Origin: Letharia columbiana
Lineage: Eukaryota; Ascomycota; Lecanoromycetes; Lecanorales; Parmeliaceae
Assembly (NCBI RefSeq): GCF_014066305.1
Contig: NW_023501040.1
Coordinates: 806,001 to 870,000 of the forward strand
DNA: 64,000 nucleotides
Direction: 5' to 3'
A program made the translations under genes and the position numbers. Positions 54,568-64,000 of this stretch are shown piece after piece (positions within the stretch are counted from its first letter, which is position 1; each line of letters starts with the position of its first letter). The notes beneath the pieces were generated by a model. The model was not told where the DNA came from. It saw only the letters and a program-made list of their open reading frames with translations, and did not search any database.

Positions 54568-57500
54568 TTACTCTTCACGGGCAACCGCCTTCCTTCTCTT
54601 GAACATATCCAACCATGCCCCTTCCCACCTCAGCGCCAAGCTACTTGCCACAACACACAGACTGCTCAGAGCCATGGCAGCACTGCCCCAAACGGGACCT
54701 AGTCTCCATCCCTCACTCTTGACCTTGAAAAGCACTCCGGCTGCGATTGGCACGAGGATGATGTTGTAAATGACCGCCCAGCCGAAGTTGACCTTGACCC
54801 TTCTGAACACCCTTGACGAGAGGTCAAAGAGGGTGATGACGGAATCTAGGGAAGAGGAGAGCAGGATGAATGATGAGCTATGCATAGCGATGTCGGAAGC
54901 GGAAGAAAGGGAGATGGAGACGTCGGCGGTGGTGAGGGCAGGGGCGTCATTGATGCCGTCGCCGATGAACGCGACTATGGCCCTCTCTTTTTCCTTTTCC
55001 TCGGACCCTTTCTTCTCCAAGAGTTTCTTAAGCCATGTAGAAGAACCTTGTCGACGAGGTCCATTTTCCTGTAACGAGCGGATCTTGCTCGCTTTCTCCG
55101 TAGGTAAGACGCCTGCGAAGACATGATCTTGGGGGATGGAAAGGGTGCTCGCTACTGCGGAAGCAGTCGTTGGGTTGTCACCAGTGAGCATGTAGACTGG
55201 TATGCCTCTAGACTGGAGAGCTGAGATAGTAGGAGCGGCGGAGGGACGAACAGGATCAGAGGTGGCAAAGATGGCTGCAATGGTCCATGGTGTTTGGCTG
55301 TCCGAGAAGACCTCGACACAGGCAGGATCGCTGGACCCATGGATTCGGCGCATGGCGAGAAGGGCGACGGATTTTGATTCGGACTTCCAGCGGGAGAGTG
55401 TGGTGTTAGTGAAGTAGTTGGGTGTGAGAGTGTCGGAGATGAGAGAGGATATGAGGGCTTCGGAGCCAAGAGCTGCTTCGTAAATTCCCGAGTCTGAGTC
55501 TTCTGACGTATCGGAGCTGAGAAACGTGCCACGCATGCCACGACCTGGCTCTTCATTGATTCCATTGACCGTGCGGATCGTCTCAGAAGGTTGCGTGGAG
55601 GCACATGCGAGAATGGCGCGAGCCAGTGGATGCGAACTCGTCTCTTCCAAAGCCTTAGTGACCGCCCAAGCAATGCGTCCTTCTCTGTCTTTATAAAGCA
55701 TCTCATGATCAGTGACATTGATATCTCCGCCTTCGGTAAGTGTGCCTGTCTTGTCGAAGACCACCGCATCGATTTTGCTGGCCTCCTGGAAGGCCTCGCC
55801 TCCTCCACGAACAAGTATGCCGTGGCTTGCTGCCAGACCACTTCCCACAAAGAGCGCCGTCGGAGCTGCAAGACCAATTCCACAAGGACATGCTACAACA
55901 AAAACTGCAATCGCAAATTCGAGGCTCCAAAAAGCCCAACCTCCTTGCTGTCGACCAAGGTAGTTGTGGGACAGAGCTCCTGACTCACCAAGTGAGAGCC
56001 AAATGACGAATGTAGTGATCGCTAGGGCAGTGATGACTGGCACAAAGTAGCCAGTCACGATATCGACTACTCGTTCGACGGGAGCACGCTTGGTCTGACC
56101 TTCACGGACAACAGCCACTATCTGGTCGAGCATGGAGCTACCACCGACGTCCGTGACTCTGACAGTGATGGCATTTCCAATATTGATAGCTCCAACATAG
56201 ACCCTTTCACCCTGGCACTTGGTTACGGCCCTGGCTTCGCCCGTCAGAGAACTCTCATTAAAATTAGTGGAGCCTTCTGTTATTGTTCCGTCTGCGGGTG
56301 GGGATGATCCATGTGGGACCATTACGATGTCTCCTACTTCTAGAAGATTCGCATCAATTCGTTCGGAATCAGTCGGCGATGTGCTTTCTCTCTGCTTTTC
56401 GTTCCTGTCTCCCGAAGCTGCTTCGACAGGCATTGTTTCCTCTAAAGATGTGGCAAGCACTGCCTCTCGTGGCCGGAGGTTACCCAGCAACCCAATAGCG
56501 TTACCCGTTTTAGCCTTACTGTAAGCTTCTAAGTATCGTCCAGTAAGAATGAAGAAGGTTAAAAAAACGACAGAATCAAAATATGTTGAGTTTGAGCCAA
56601 GAGACTTAGATCTCGTCGTGGCGTTGATCCCAAGCACTGCAACGGAAGCGAGATATGCTATTGACGTGCCTGCAGAGACGAGCAAGTTCATACTGCCGAA
56701 GCGGTAAAACCTCTGATAAACAGGTACTCTGCTTCCTTTTCGCCACAGCGCACGTATCTCCTAATAAAAAATTGGGGTCAGCATGGCTCGTGACTCAGAT
56801 CTAAGAACGTGGACAGGAAGCGACTAATCGGGATGTGAATACCTTAATGGCGCGCAGGTGAAAAACATCCGCAGCGAGGAAGAAGACTGGTGTCGCCAGA
56901 ATGAACATAGCCCAATCAGCACGAGTGACAGTCCCAGCCCACTCTGCTTGCTCGAAGAATCGTCTGACCTTATTGGACGCCGGCACTAGGCTCATCCACA
57001 CCACTCCTATTAAAAATGTGGGGATGGCGACCACAAAGCTAAGGACGAGACGAATTAGAAGTCGATACTGCTCGTGCTTCTGCATGGCTTGAGACCTTTG
57101 TTCTATTGACGGCGGGGTGTAAATTTCGACGTTGAATGACTCGTCCACAGATTTGATCGTGACGATGATGTGTCTGATTGTGATGTTAGGCGGAGAAGGT
57201 GAGTAGTTGACTCTCATGACGGGATCCTTCAACGTTGGCGGTTTGTCGATGGTGACCGCTCCCGAGTAATTGGTCTTGATCGCTTTATAAATTCGGGGTG
57301 GGCAATGTCGGCAATACATGCCATCTATCTTCAGCATCACCGTCCTTTGGCTTTCTTTCATTTTGCTTTTTACCTCTTTTGACTGAGCGTTGATCACACC
57401 GCAACGCTGTACGGCAGCGTCGTAACCCAGATCCTCTATGGTATCGACGATCTTCTGCAGGTTCTCTTCTCCTTGAAAAACCACCCGCGCACTGTTTGTC

Positions 57501-58240
57501 ATCAATGTCACATTGACGGATTCAACAAACGGTAATACGTTGGAAGACAGGCCATTATCAATGGCGCTTGTACAAGATGCACAAGTCATCCCACCAATAC
57601 TGAGGATGGCCTCGAACCGCTCATTGGAACGAGAATGCTGGGACGCCGGTCTTGATAGAGAGCTGATGCTTGGGGATGGATTTGGAGTAGATTGGCTCGA
57701 TTCGAGGCCGCTTGCTTTTACAAGGCCATGCTTCATTAGGGCAAGATCACCTTCCTGGCGGCTATCCAGAGACGCAGTGGTGGAATTCGCGGATATTTCC
57801 ATTGGTCGATCGCTTTCTTTTTGGCAAGCAACACAGTTCATCAAGTGGCTCCTGCGCCGACTGCGATCGGACAGCTGGTTGCATTCATTGGTTTTCGTTA
57901 GGCTTAGAGATGATGGTCTCCAGAAGTCTGTAGCGGCTTCAAGCCATCCGTCTCCACTGTCTTCAGCTCCAAGCTCCTGAACTCTGCGTTCGCTTTCATC
58001 CAGTGTAACCGCACTGTAAACTTCGAACGCGGCATCAGATAGGGAGCGACAAATTTCTGAGGCAGACAACGTCTTCTCATGAAGTATGCGGACTTCATGG
58101 GAAAGGATATTGGTGTCAAGTTGATGAATCGCATTGCCAAAGCGACCAAGAGTTCTCTGGATGTAAGTTACGCAAGAAGCGCAGTGAATGTTTTTGACAA
58201 GGATGGTGGTGCTCCACGCGACAGCAGCGGTGCTATTCAT
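54568..58240 (-). CDS. Copper-transporting P1B-type ATPase, CrpA-like
   Basis: Exons 56843-58240 and 54568-56760 (intron 82 bp), 1196 aa from ATG 58240. The N-terminus holds three heavy-metal sites: NIHCASC (C20/C23), GGMTCASC (C220/C223) and GMYCRHC (C310/C313), plus an extra NCVAC pair at 136/139 in a linker. The ATPase core has all signatures: SLTGEA, the copper-type CPC membrane motif in VACPCGIGLAAP (about 757), phosphorylation site DKTGTLTEG (about 802), SSHPLA, MLTGDNPTTA and GDGINDAP. Length and the variant first site (IHCASC) recall the CrpA/CRP1 copper-efflux pumps of fungi rather than the Golgi Ccc2 type; this sub-assignment is inference. Expected in plasma membrane or Golgi, exporting Cu(I). 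Confidence 0.9.
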
Positions 58241-59888
58241 GACTACTGACGCAAGACAAGCAAAGTAAGGTGGAGGGCCCGTGCCACTGCAAAGTGGGAA
58301 CCTTTTAAGCGTCCGAAGCACAATTTTGAAGCAGGAAAATGACGTCGGCGCCGACGAGTGCTTTTGAGGAAAAAAGAAGCAAAAATGAAGAAGGTTCTTT
58401 TAAAGAATATGTTTGTCGTTGTATGCTATATATTAAAATGGATTATTTTGGATGACGTTCTTGTGGCAAAATCACGCACAAACCACGCATCTTAGGAATG
58501 AGAAGGCGCGAACCCTTTCACGATAAGCGATAAGGGTATCTTTCAAACAAGACAGCTGCATCATCGCGAGGAGGAACCTTTGCGATTATGGGGAACTTCT
58601 ATGTTGGTCCCATGCTTCTATGGCTCCTAGACATATGTAGGCATGTATCAGACCATGCCAGCGTACTAGTACAAGTACGGCACCAAATCGCCTGGGCGTT
58701 GTCTCTTATACTTGGTCCACCGCTCCCCGGGATCGAGGCCTATACACGAGCGTAATTAGAGAATGTTGTGCGGTGGCACAATCTGGATATAGGTAGAAAA
58801 CGCTGCTAGGCCCTCTCTAATTGTACGACCCAGAGGAAGCGCCGAAATCTGTCCCTCGGTAGAAGCTAGCAGCCCTACCTGTATGGCAAGGCTTGTTGCT
58901 TTTTGAGGTAATTTGCTCACTTGAATTTGCGTGGATTTGAGGCGTGGATTTGAGGCATCAGGCAACTGAGATTTTCCTTCTTGTACCAACAATTGGTAGA
59001 GGAAAAACTTCGAGGTCCATGCCCACCTGAACGTACTCGTATGCACTATGCAGTATGCAGTCCAGTCACATAGCCCTAGCCCTAATCCCATATTTCCAAC
59101 GAGGCTGACACTTCCTAGCAACTTTGATAGGTGCATTCTCTCGATTGTTTGTTGTTTTTGAGGTTTTTTTGCTCCTCCTTCTTCATTTATCTTTCCTCTT
59201 CACGGAAATGATCTCAGTCGTAGAGAATTCCGAGCTTTGTGTGCAATGGCTATAATAAGCATTTATTGGAACAGATATGTGCTTTACTTTTGCGTTAAGT
59301 ACTGCTCCTAAGTCTTTGTCTCAGTCCCAGAACGATTTGCAGAGATGCCATCTATGATGCGTTTTCACTCCGGCTTTCTTATTCAGGAAAGTCCATTGCC
59401 TAGAAGCCACGTCGTGAATTCGCATCATTTGACCAATATCTTTGTATAAAATGAGCAGAACCGGTGCCGAATAGACGAAGGTCTCTTTGCACGGACCTTA
59501 CTTACGACACCAGGCTGAAAACACTCTCTGTTGAATGCACCACAGCAGTATTCGATCGCCATCTCATTTTCCCCTCCACAGCATCAGAACATTTTCTTCC
59601 AATATCCCCCCCAGAGGTCTCTCACAGACCCTCCTACCCCACTTTGGTCGCCGCCTTACTTCGAGGCCCCCCACAAATATATCTCTCCGTCACCTTACGC
59701 TGGTATCTCCAAGAATCAGCCTTTTGCACTCCGAGTTCCTCATGTCATAGGAAAATCCCCCGGATCATGAATGTTTGGGGGGACCGTGATGACGCTTCTA
59801 ATTCCTACCGGGACGACCTATGGGCGAGGAGAAATGGTTATTTTTTCTGGGGGAGGAGATCTCCCGCCCGGGGGGGAAAGAGGGGGGG
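58241..59888. other. Intergenic; one doubtful 126-aa frame
   Basis: 1.65 kb upstream of the copper ATPase. A minus-strand frame with an ATG (58756-59136) has no recognisable motif. From about 59750 the sequence becomes G-homopolymer rich and looks anomalous before the poly(A) tract. Confidence 0.5.
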
Positions 59889-60824
<936 letters not shown>

Positions 60825-61648
60825 TCAATCTAGAAAGCCGAAACGAACCAGCTCATATACTTCTTCTTCCACTGACAGACTACATACCACATTCGTACCC
60901 CCTTCAACGCTCTGCCCAACAATCATAGGCGTCTCATTCGCTCCCCAAGCCTCCGCTGCAAATTGTCCCATTCCCGTCCGTACCCATCTAAATGTCCACC
61001 ATCAGCACTCCACTTCACCGTTCCCTCCCTCCACAACCAGGAAAGATTTACTCACCCAGGATGAATCGCCGCCGAAATCCACCCCTTGGTGCTCAAGGTG
61101 CAATTTCCTCACCATAAGATTGACCGCAGCCTTCGAAACGGCATAAGCTAGCCCGGGCACCGACTCCACCTCAGCGATACTACAGTACCAGCGCTAGACG
61201 AAATCACGAAAAACATCGACCGCTCAGCCGCTTGCAGAAGCGGCCATGAGGCTTGGGATAGCATCAAAGGGGCAATGGCGTTCGCGCTGGAACGTACACG
61301 CATCTCCTGCGCCGGCGTCCGCAGGACAGTTTCGAGACTGTTGAGCATGCCAGCTTTGGCACTGACGACGTCGATTTTCAAGATTGGCGTAGACGGATTT
61401 TAGGTGAGCGATTGCGGTGCGGACATCGTCTTCTCCGAAGCTGTCGGTTCTGACACTGACGAGCGTGCTGGATTCGGGGAATCCGAGGTGCAGAAGTGAC
61501 GGGCTATCTGCAAGACTGTTGGATCGCGGACTGCAGCGATAACAGCGGTGGGATGTAAGGACGAGCCAGGAAAGTTTCTACGAGACCTCGACCTATAACC
61601 CCTGTGGGCGCCGGTTATGAGGTATGTAGGTGGTGTTTTTCGACACAC
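60825..61648 (-). pseudogene. Short-chain dehydrogenase/reductase, multiply frameshifted
   Basis: Reading down the minus strand, SDR blocks appear in order but in different frames: TYLITGAHRG (nucleotide-binding loop), VIAAVRDP, FGEDDVRTAIAHLKSVYANL, KIDVVSAKAGM (the NAG-equivalent strand, with K for N), ANAIAPLMLSQASWPLLQ, FFVISSSAG (catalytic Ser region), GLAYAVSKAAVNLMVRKLHLEH (Tyr-x3-Lys) and WISAAIHPGW|VRTGMGQFAAEAWG, the last spanning a likely GT-AG intron. At least four frame changes in about 700 bp are needed, so it cannot encode a working enzyme as written. It resembles the norsolorinic-acid-ketoreductase-like SDRs of fungi; substrate unknown. No clear start codon precedes the Rossmann loop. 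Confidence 0.75.
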
Positions 61649-62789
61649 GGGCTTTGCGGGTCGTAGATGGGGTTTTACGAGAGGAGGTAGGGGAGCCTAT
61701 CCCACCACATGAGAAAATCACCGAGGCCACAGTCAGTAGACTTGAAATTCCCACCCAGCACAACCGCCATTAGAGTAGTCAGGCCGTACGCCTCTTTGCT
61801 GAGAAACCACCCTCGAGAGTATTCAACCCAAAACACCCTCTCCTCGCTCCTACTCGACAAATCACTTTAATCGAGTATATCGTATAGCTGCGAAGGGGAA
61901 AGAGGGATAGATCCATTGCGCTCCGAGACCTATCCTCCTCAGCCAAATAACCTCAACTACATATCGATAAACTTAAGCCGATAAAGTGAATTAGAGATAT
62001 TGATAATCCAGATAATGCCGCTTCGAAAGAGGGAGTACCATACTTATTCTCTTTATTGTATCAGTCGGAAGAACAAAGTCGGCCGTTACTGATAGTGATT
62101 CGGGGTCGTTAGTATTATCGTCGACATTCAGGCGTAGGCGATGCGATGCGAAATAAAGATTCGGTGATCCGACGAATCTTAGGCCGATGTGCTGATAGAT
62201 GTGCGGGGCGACTTAGGTGGGACTGATCTTGGTTTCACTCCGTAGAGTTACTCATCCCCAGCACCACGAAAAGGTGTCAGTCCATGCTGGGATGCATTCA
62301 ACAATGCAGGTCCACGGGCCAGGCACAAACACCAGACACGGCTAGCTTCCTCGCATATTGCCGCCACAGCTACAACAACGGCTTCCAGCCAATGGTGCAC
62401 GATGGCTTGCTTGGTGAGTTTTAGCTGAAGTGCGGTATCCAAAAGGCTCTACCCAAGTGTATCAGGTGAAGGATTCCCCTTTTTGGGCCAGACGAGGTGA
62501 GTCATGGTCATATCGAGTTGGCACTGGAGGTCATGTTCGAGGATTTATTCAACGCCATCAGCATCTGAATCTTGTCGAAGGGAGTCGAACGGAACCCGAA
62601 TGCCCGTCGGCACAATCTGTGGCATGTTAGGATAAAGGGGCATTGTCAGCGAGTGTGTGGTTTGGTGGTGATCAAGGCCTTTCTGAACGGTATCCCAAGG
62701 GCAAAAAGCATCTTTATGTCATCACTAGACATTGATCTATCTCATAGCTCATTTTAGGCAGATGGATTGCCCAACCAGAAGACTCCGTA
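61649..62789. other. Intergenic, no gene supported
   Basis: 1.1 kb between the SDR pseudogene and the ferric reductase 3' end. A minus-strand stretch near 62248-62340 reads GPALLNASQHGLTPF, faintly ankyrin-like, but without a second repeat. Confidence 0.5.
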
Positions 62790-64000
62790 TTACCATCCAA
62801 ACTTCTCAACCTCCACGCTGACATCTCGCCCTTCTTGCAATAAAGAAGAGCAAACGTTCCTAACTGCACGATTCATCCCATCAGGACCAGAAACGACAAC
62901 GCCAATCTTGCCCCGGCTTCGGCTAGATACCTGATCATCAATATCATTGAGCCATTCTCGAATAATGTTTGCAATGTCAGGGTGGCCATGATCTGACGTT
63001 GGTGCAGGCGTCATCAGAGTCACGCCTCTCGCGCGCAGCTCTTCTAGCCTTTCTTCGCCAAGCCAGGAGATGTGGGATCGTTCCCGAACGATCCAGAGAA
63101 CCAGAATCTTCTTGCTATTGTCTGGGCTAATCGAATGCTCCAGGTCCTGCATTGCGGCCCTACCGATCACCGACCACACTAACGGCCATGCAACCGCGAT
63201 ACCACTGCCCCCGGCGACGATGATGGCGTGCTCGGAGTCTTGGAGCAACTCTACAGCAGTCTGGGAGCCGTACGGCCCGTCCAGTCTGATAGCGACCGTA
63301 TCGTGACCTTTAGCATAGCGCACTAGATCTCCAGAGAAGCCATCCTGAGCTCTGATGATGAGCTCCAAGTTTGCCTCCCTTTCGTCGGCCGTAGGAGCCT
63401 TAGAAGCGATGGTGAATGGATGTGCTTGGATGATGTGTTTGCGGGCGAGCGATGGCACGGTCAGGAAGGCGTGCTCAGTGGCTTTCCACCCAGTGGTGAT
63501 ACCTGCGCCTAACAGTGCTTTCACCCATTTGCGCTTCTCCTGGGTGGGTACAGGTGCGCGGAGAACAACAGTCCTCTTATCCTCTTGGAGCTCTAGCGAG
63601 GCCCGGACTGTCGTGAGTTTGACAGACATTCGATACACAAGCCTGTCAATCAGAAAAATAGCCAGTGCCACACCGACATACCATCTACTACGGCGATGGT
63701 GAAACCACACTAAGACTAGAGCAGCAACTTGCAGCACAACGTGTACTCCCAAAAACAGCTCATACCACCGTTGACGAAAGCTGCCCAAAGACGTGATGTA
63801 CAGCACCTCGTAGGCTACAAAAGCGCCAATACCCAGTAGAATCATCTTGATAAGTAGAAACTTGATCAGTGTGATACCCGCGGGTTGCAGGACGGTGTAC
63901 CAGACGCCGAGCATTCCTGCGGAGTGTAGAAGAGCGAGTAGGCACATGACTTCACCAAGCCGGCGGTGGAAGATGTTGAGGGATTCGTAGGAGTAGCCCG
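62790..64000 (-). CDS. Ferric reductase-like NADPH oxidoreductase, 5' end off window
   Basis: The frame stays open through the right edge, so the N-terminus, including the heme-binding His pairs of the first membrane helices, is missing; at least 403 aa are visible. It begins within the membrane part (YSYESLNIFHRRLGEVMCL), with helices LIKFLLIKMILLGIGAFVAY, ELFLGVHVVLQVAALVLVWF and RWYVGVALAIFLIDRL. The FAD-binding HPFTIAS and NADPH-binding IIVAGGSGIAVAWPL follow, then ILVLWIVRERSHISWL and the terminal VVVSGPDGMNRAVRNV and VEKFGW typical of the FRE family. These plasma-membrane enzymes pass electrons from NADPH through FAD and heme to extracellular Fe(III) or Cu(II). No intron is needed in the visible part. 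Confidence 0.87.
   Translation of the reverse strand, partial: GYSYESLNIFHRRLGEVMCLLALLHSAGMLGVWYTVLQPAGITLIKFLLIKMILLGIGAFVAYEVLYITSLGSFRQRWYELFLGVHVVLQVAALVLVWFHHRRSRWYVGVALAIFLIDRLVYRMSVKLTTVRASLELQEDKRTVVLRAPVPTQEKRKWVKALLGAGITTGWKATEHAFLTVPSLARKHIIQAHPFTIASKAPTADEREANLELIIRAQDGFSGDLVRYAKGHDTVAIRLDGPYGSQTAVELLQDSEHAIIVAGGSGIAVAWPLVWSVIGRAAMQDLEHSISPDNSKKILVLWIVRERSHISWLGEERLEELRARGVTLMTPAPTSDHGHPDIANIIREWLNDIDDQVSSRSRGKIGVVVSGPDGMNRAVRNVCSSLLQEGRDVSVEVEKFGW

Noticed and set aside
58756..59136. 126-codon minus-strand frame with ATG
   Set aside because: Too little evidence: no domain, no presequence, no homologue recognised.
62248..62442. Ankyrin repeat remnant
   Set aside because: A single weak GLTPF match without adjacent repeats or an open frame.
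62570..62600. Second tRNA-like B box (GGGAGTCGAAC)
   Set aside because: Stem bases around it do not pair; no other tRNA element nearby.

Overview
The window is nuclear DNA of a filamentous ascomycete (Pezizomycotina). Genes carry short introns, mostly 44-105 bp, with GT-AG borders and CTAAC/CTGAC-like branch points. The gene set is fungal: exomer ChAP, HIR3, an IFH1/CRF1-like regulator, a CrpA-like copper ATPase and a ferric reductase. I cannot place the species. Intron positions were read by hand from splice signals and reading-frame continuity, so each is an inference.

Layout. 1-3634 (-): 3'-truncated CCCH/NF-X1 helicase of the ZNFX1/Hrr1 type, with two minisatellites upstream of its start. 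5351-7171 (-): PARP-type zinc-finger protein with a repeated, SUMO-motif-rich tail. 7654-10683 (+): probable mitochondrial helical-repeat protein. 11633-12827 (-): secreted expansin-like protein. 14517-16436 (-): AGC kinase of the S6K/Psk1 type. 17775-19842 (-): CRF1/IFH1-like acidic protein. 21367-23028 (-): PHD/AT-hook protein. 24718-26933 (+): MIT-Myb protein with an apparent frameshift. 28252-29848 (-) and 30047-30910 (+): divergent CaiB/SUGCT-like CoA-transferase and riboflavin synthase (the latter also frameshifted). 31089-37366 (-) and 37769-40228 (+): divergent HIR3 and exomer ChAP genes.

40495-41190 (-) and 50620-51306 (+) are diverged paralogues of an unrecognised family. 41985-43240 (+) is an unrecognised coiled-coil gene with a homopolymer frameshift. 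43461-44057 (-) is a small secreted cysteine-rich protein. 45789-48191 (+) is BRF1. 51958-54090 (+) is MUS81, apparently with a GC-AG intron. 54568-58240 (-) is the copper P-type ATPase. 58.2-62.8 kb is gene-poor and contains a 150-bp poly(A) run and a short-chain dehydrogenase pseudogene. 62790-64000 (-) is the 3' part of a ferric reductase.

There is no obvious biosynthetic cluster; most genes are housekeeping. Themes that recur are growth and ribosome control (S6K-like kinase, CRF1-like factor, BRF1), chromatin and DNA maintenance (HIR3, PHD protein, zf-PARP, MUS81, helicase) and metal handling (copper ATPase, ferric reductase). I see no clear previously undescribed system. The best leads are the CRE-like promoter minisatellite, the SUMO-consensus repeat array on a zf-PARP protein, the MIT-Myb fusion, the two-member orphan family and the unrecognised 41985-43240 gene. 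Three otherwise coherent genes each need a one-base correction at a short homopolymer, so assembly error must be considered.
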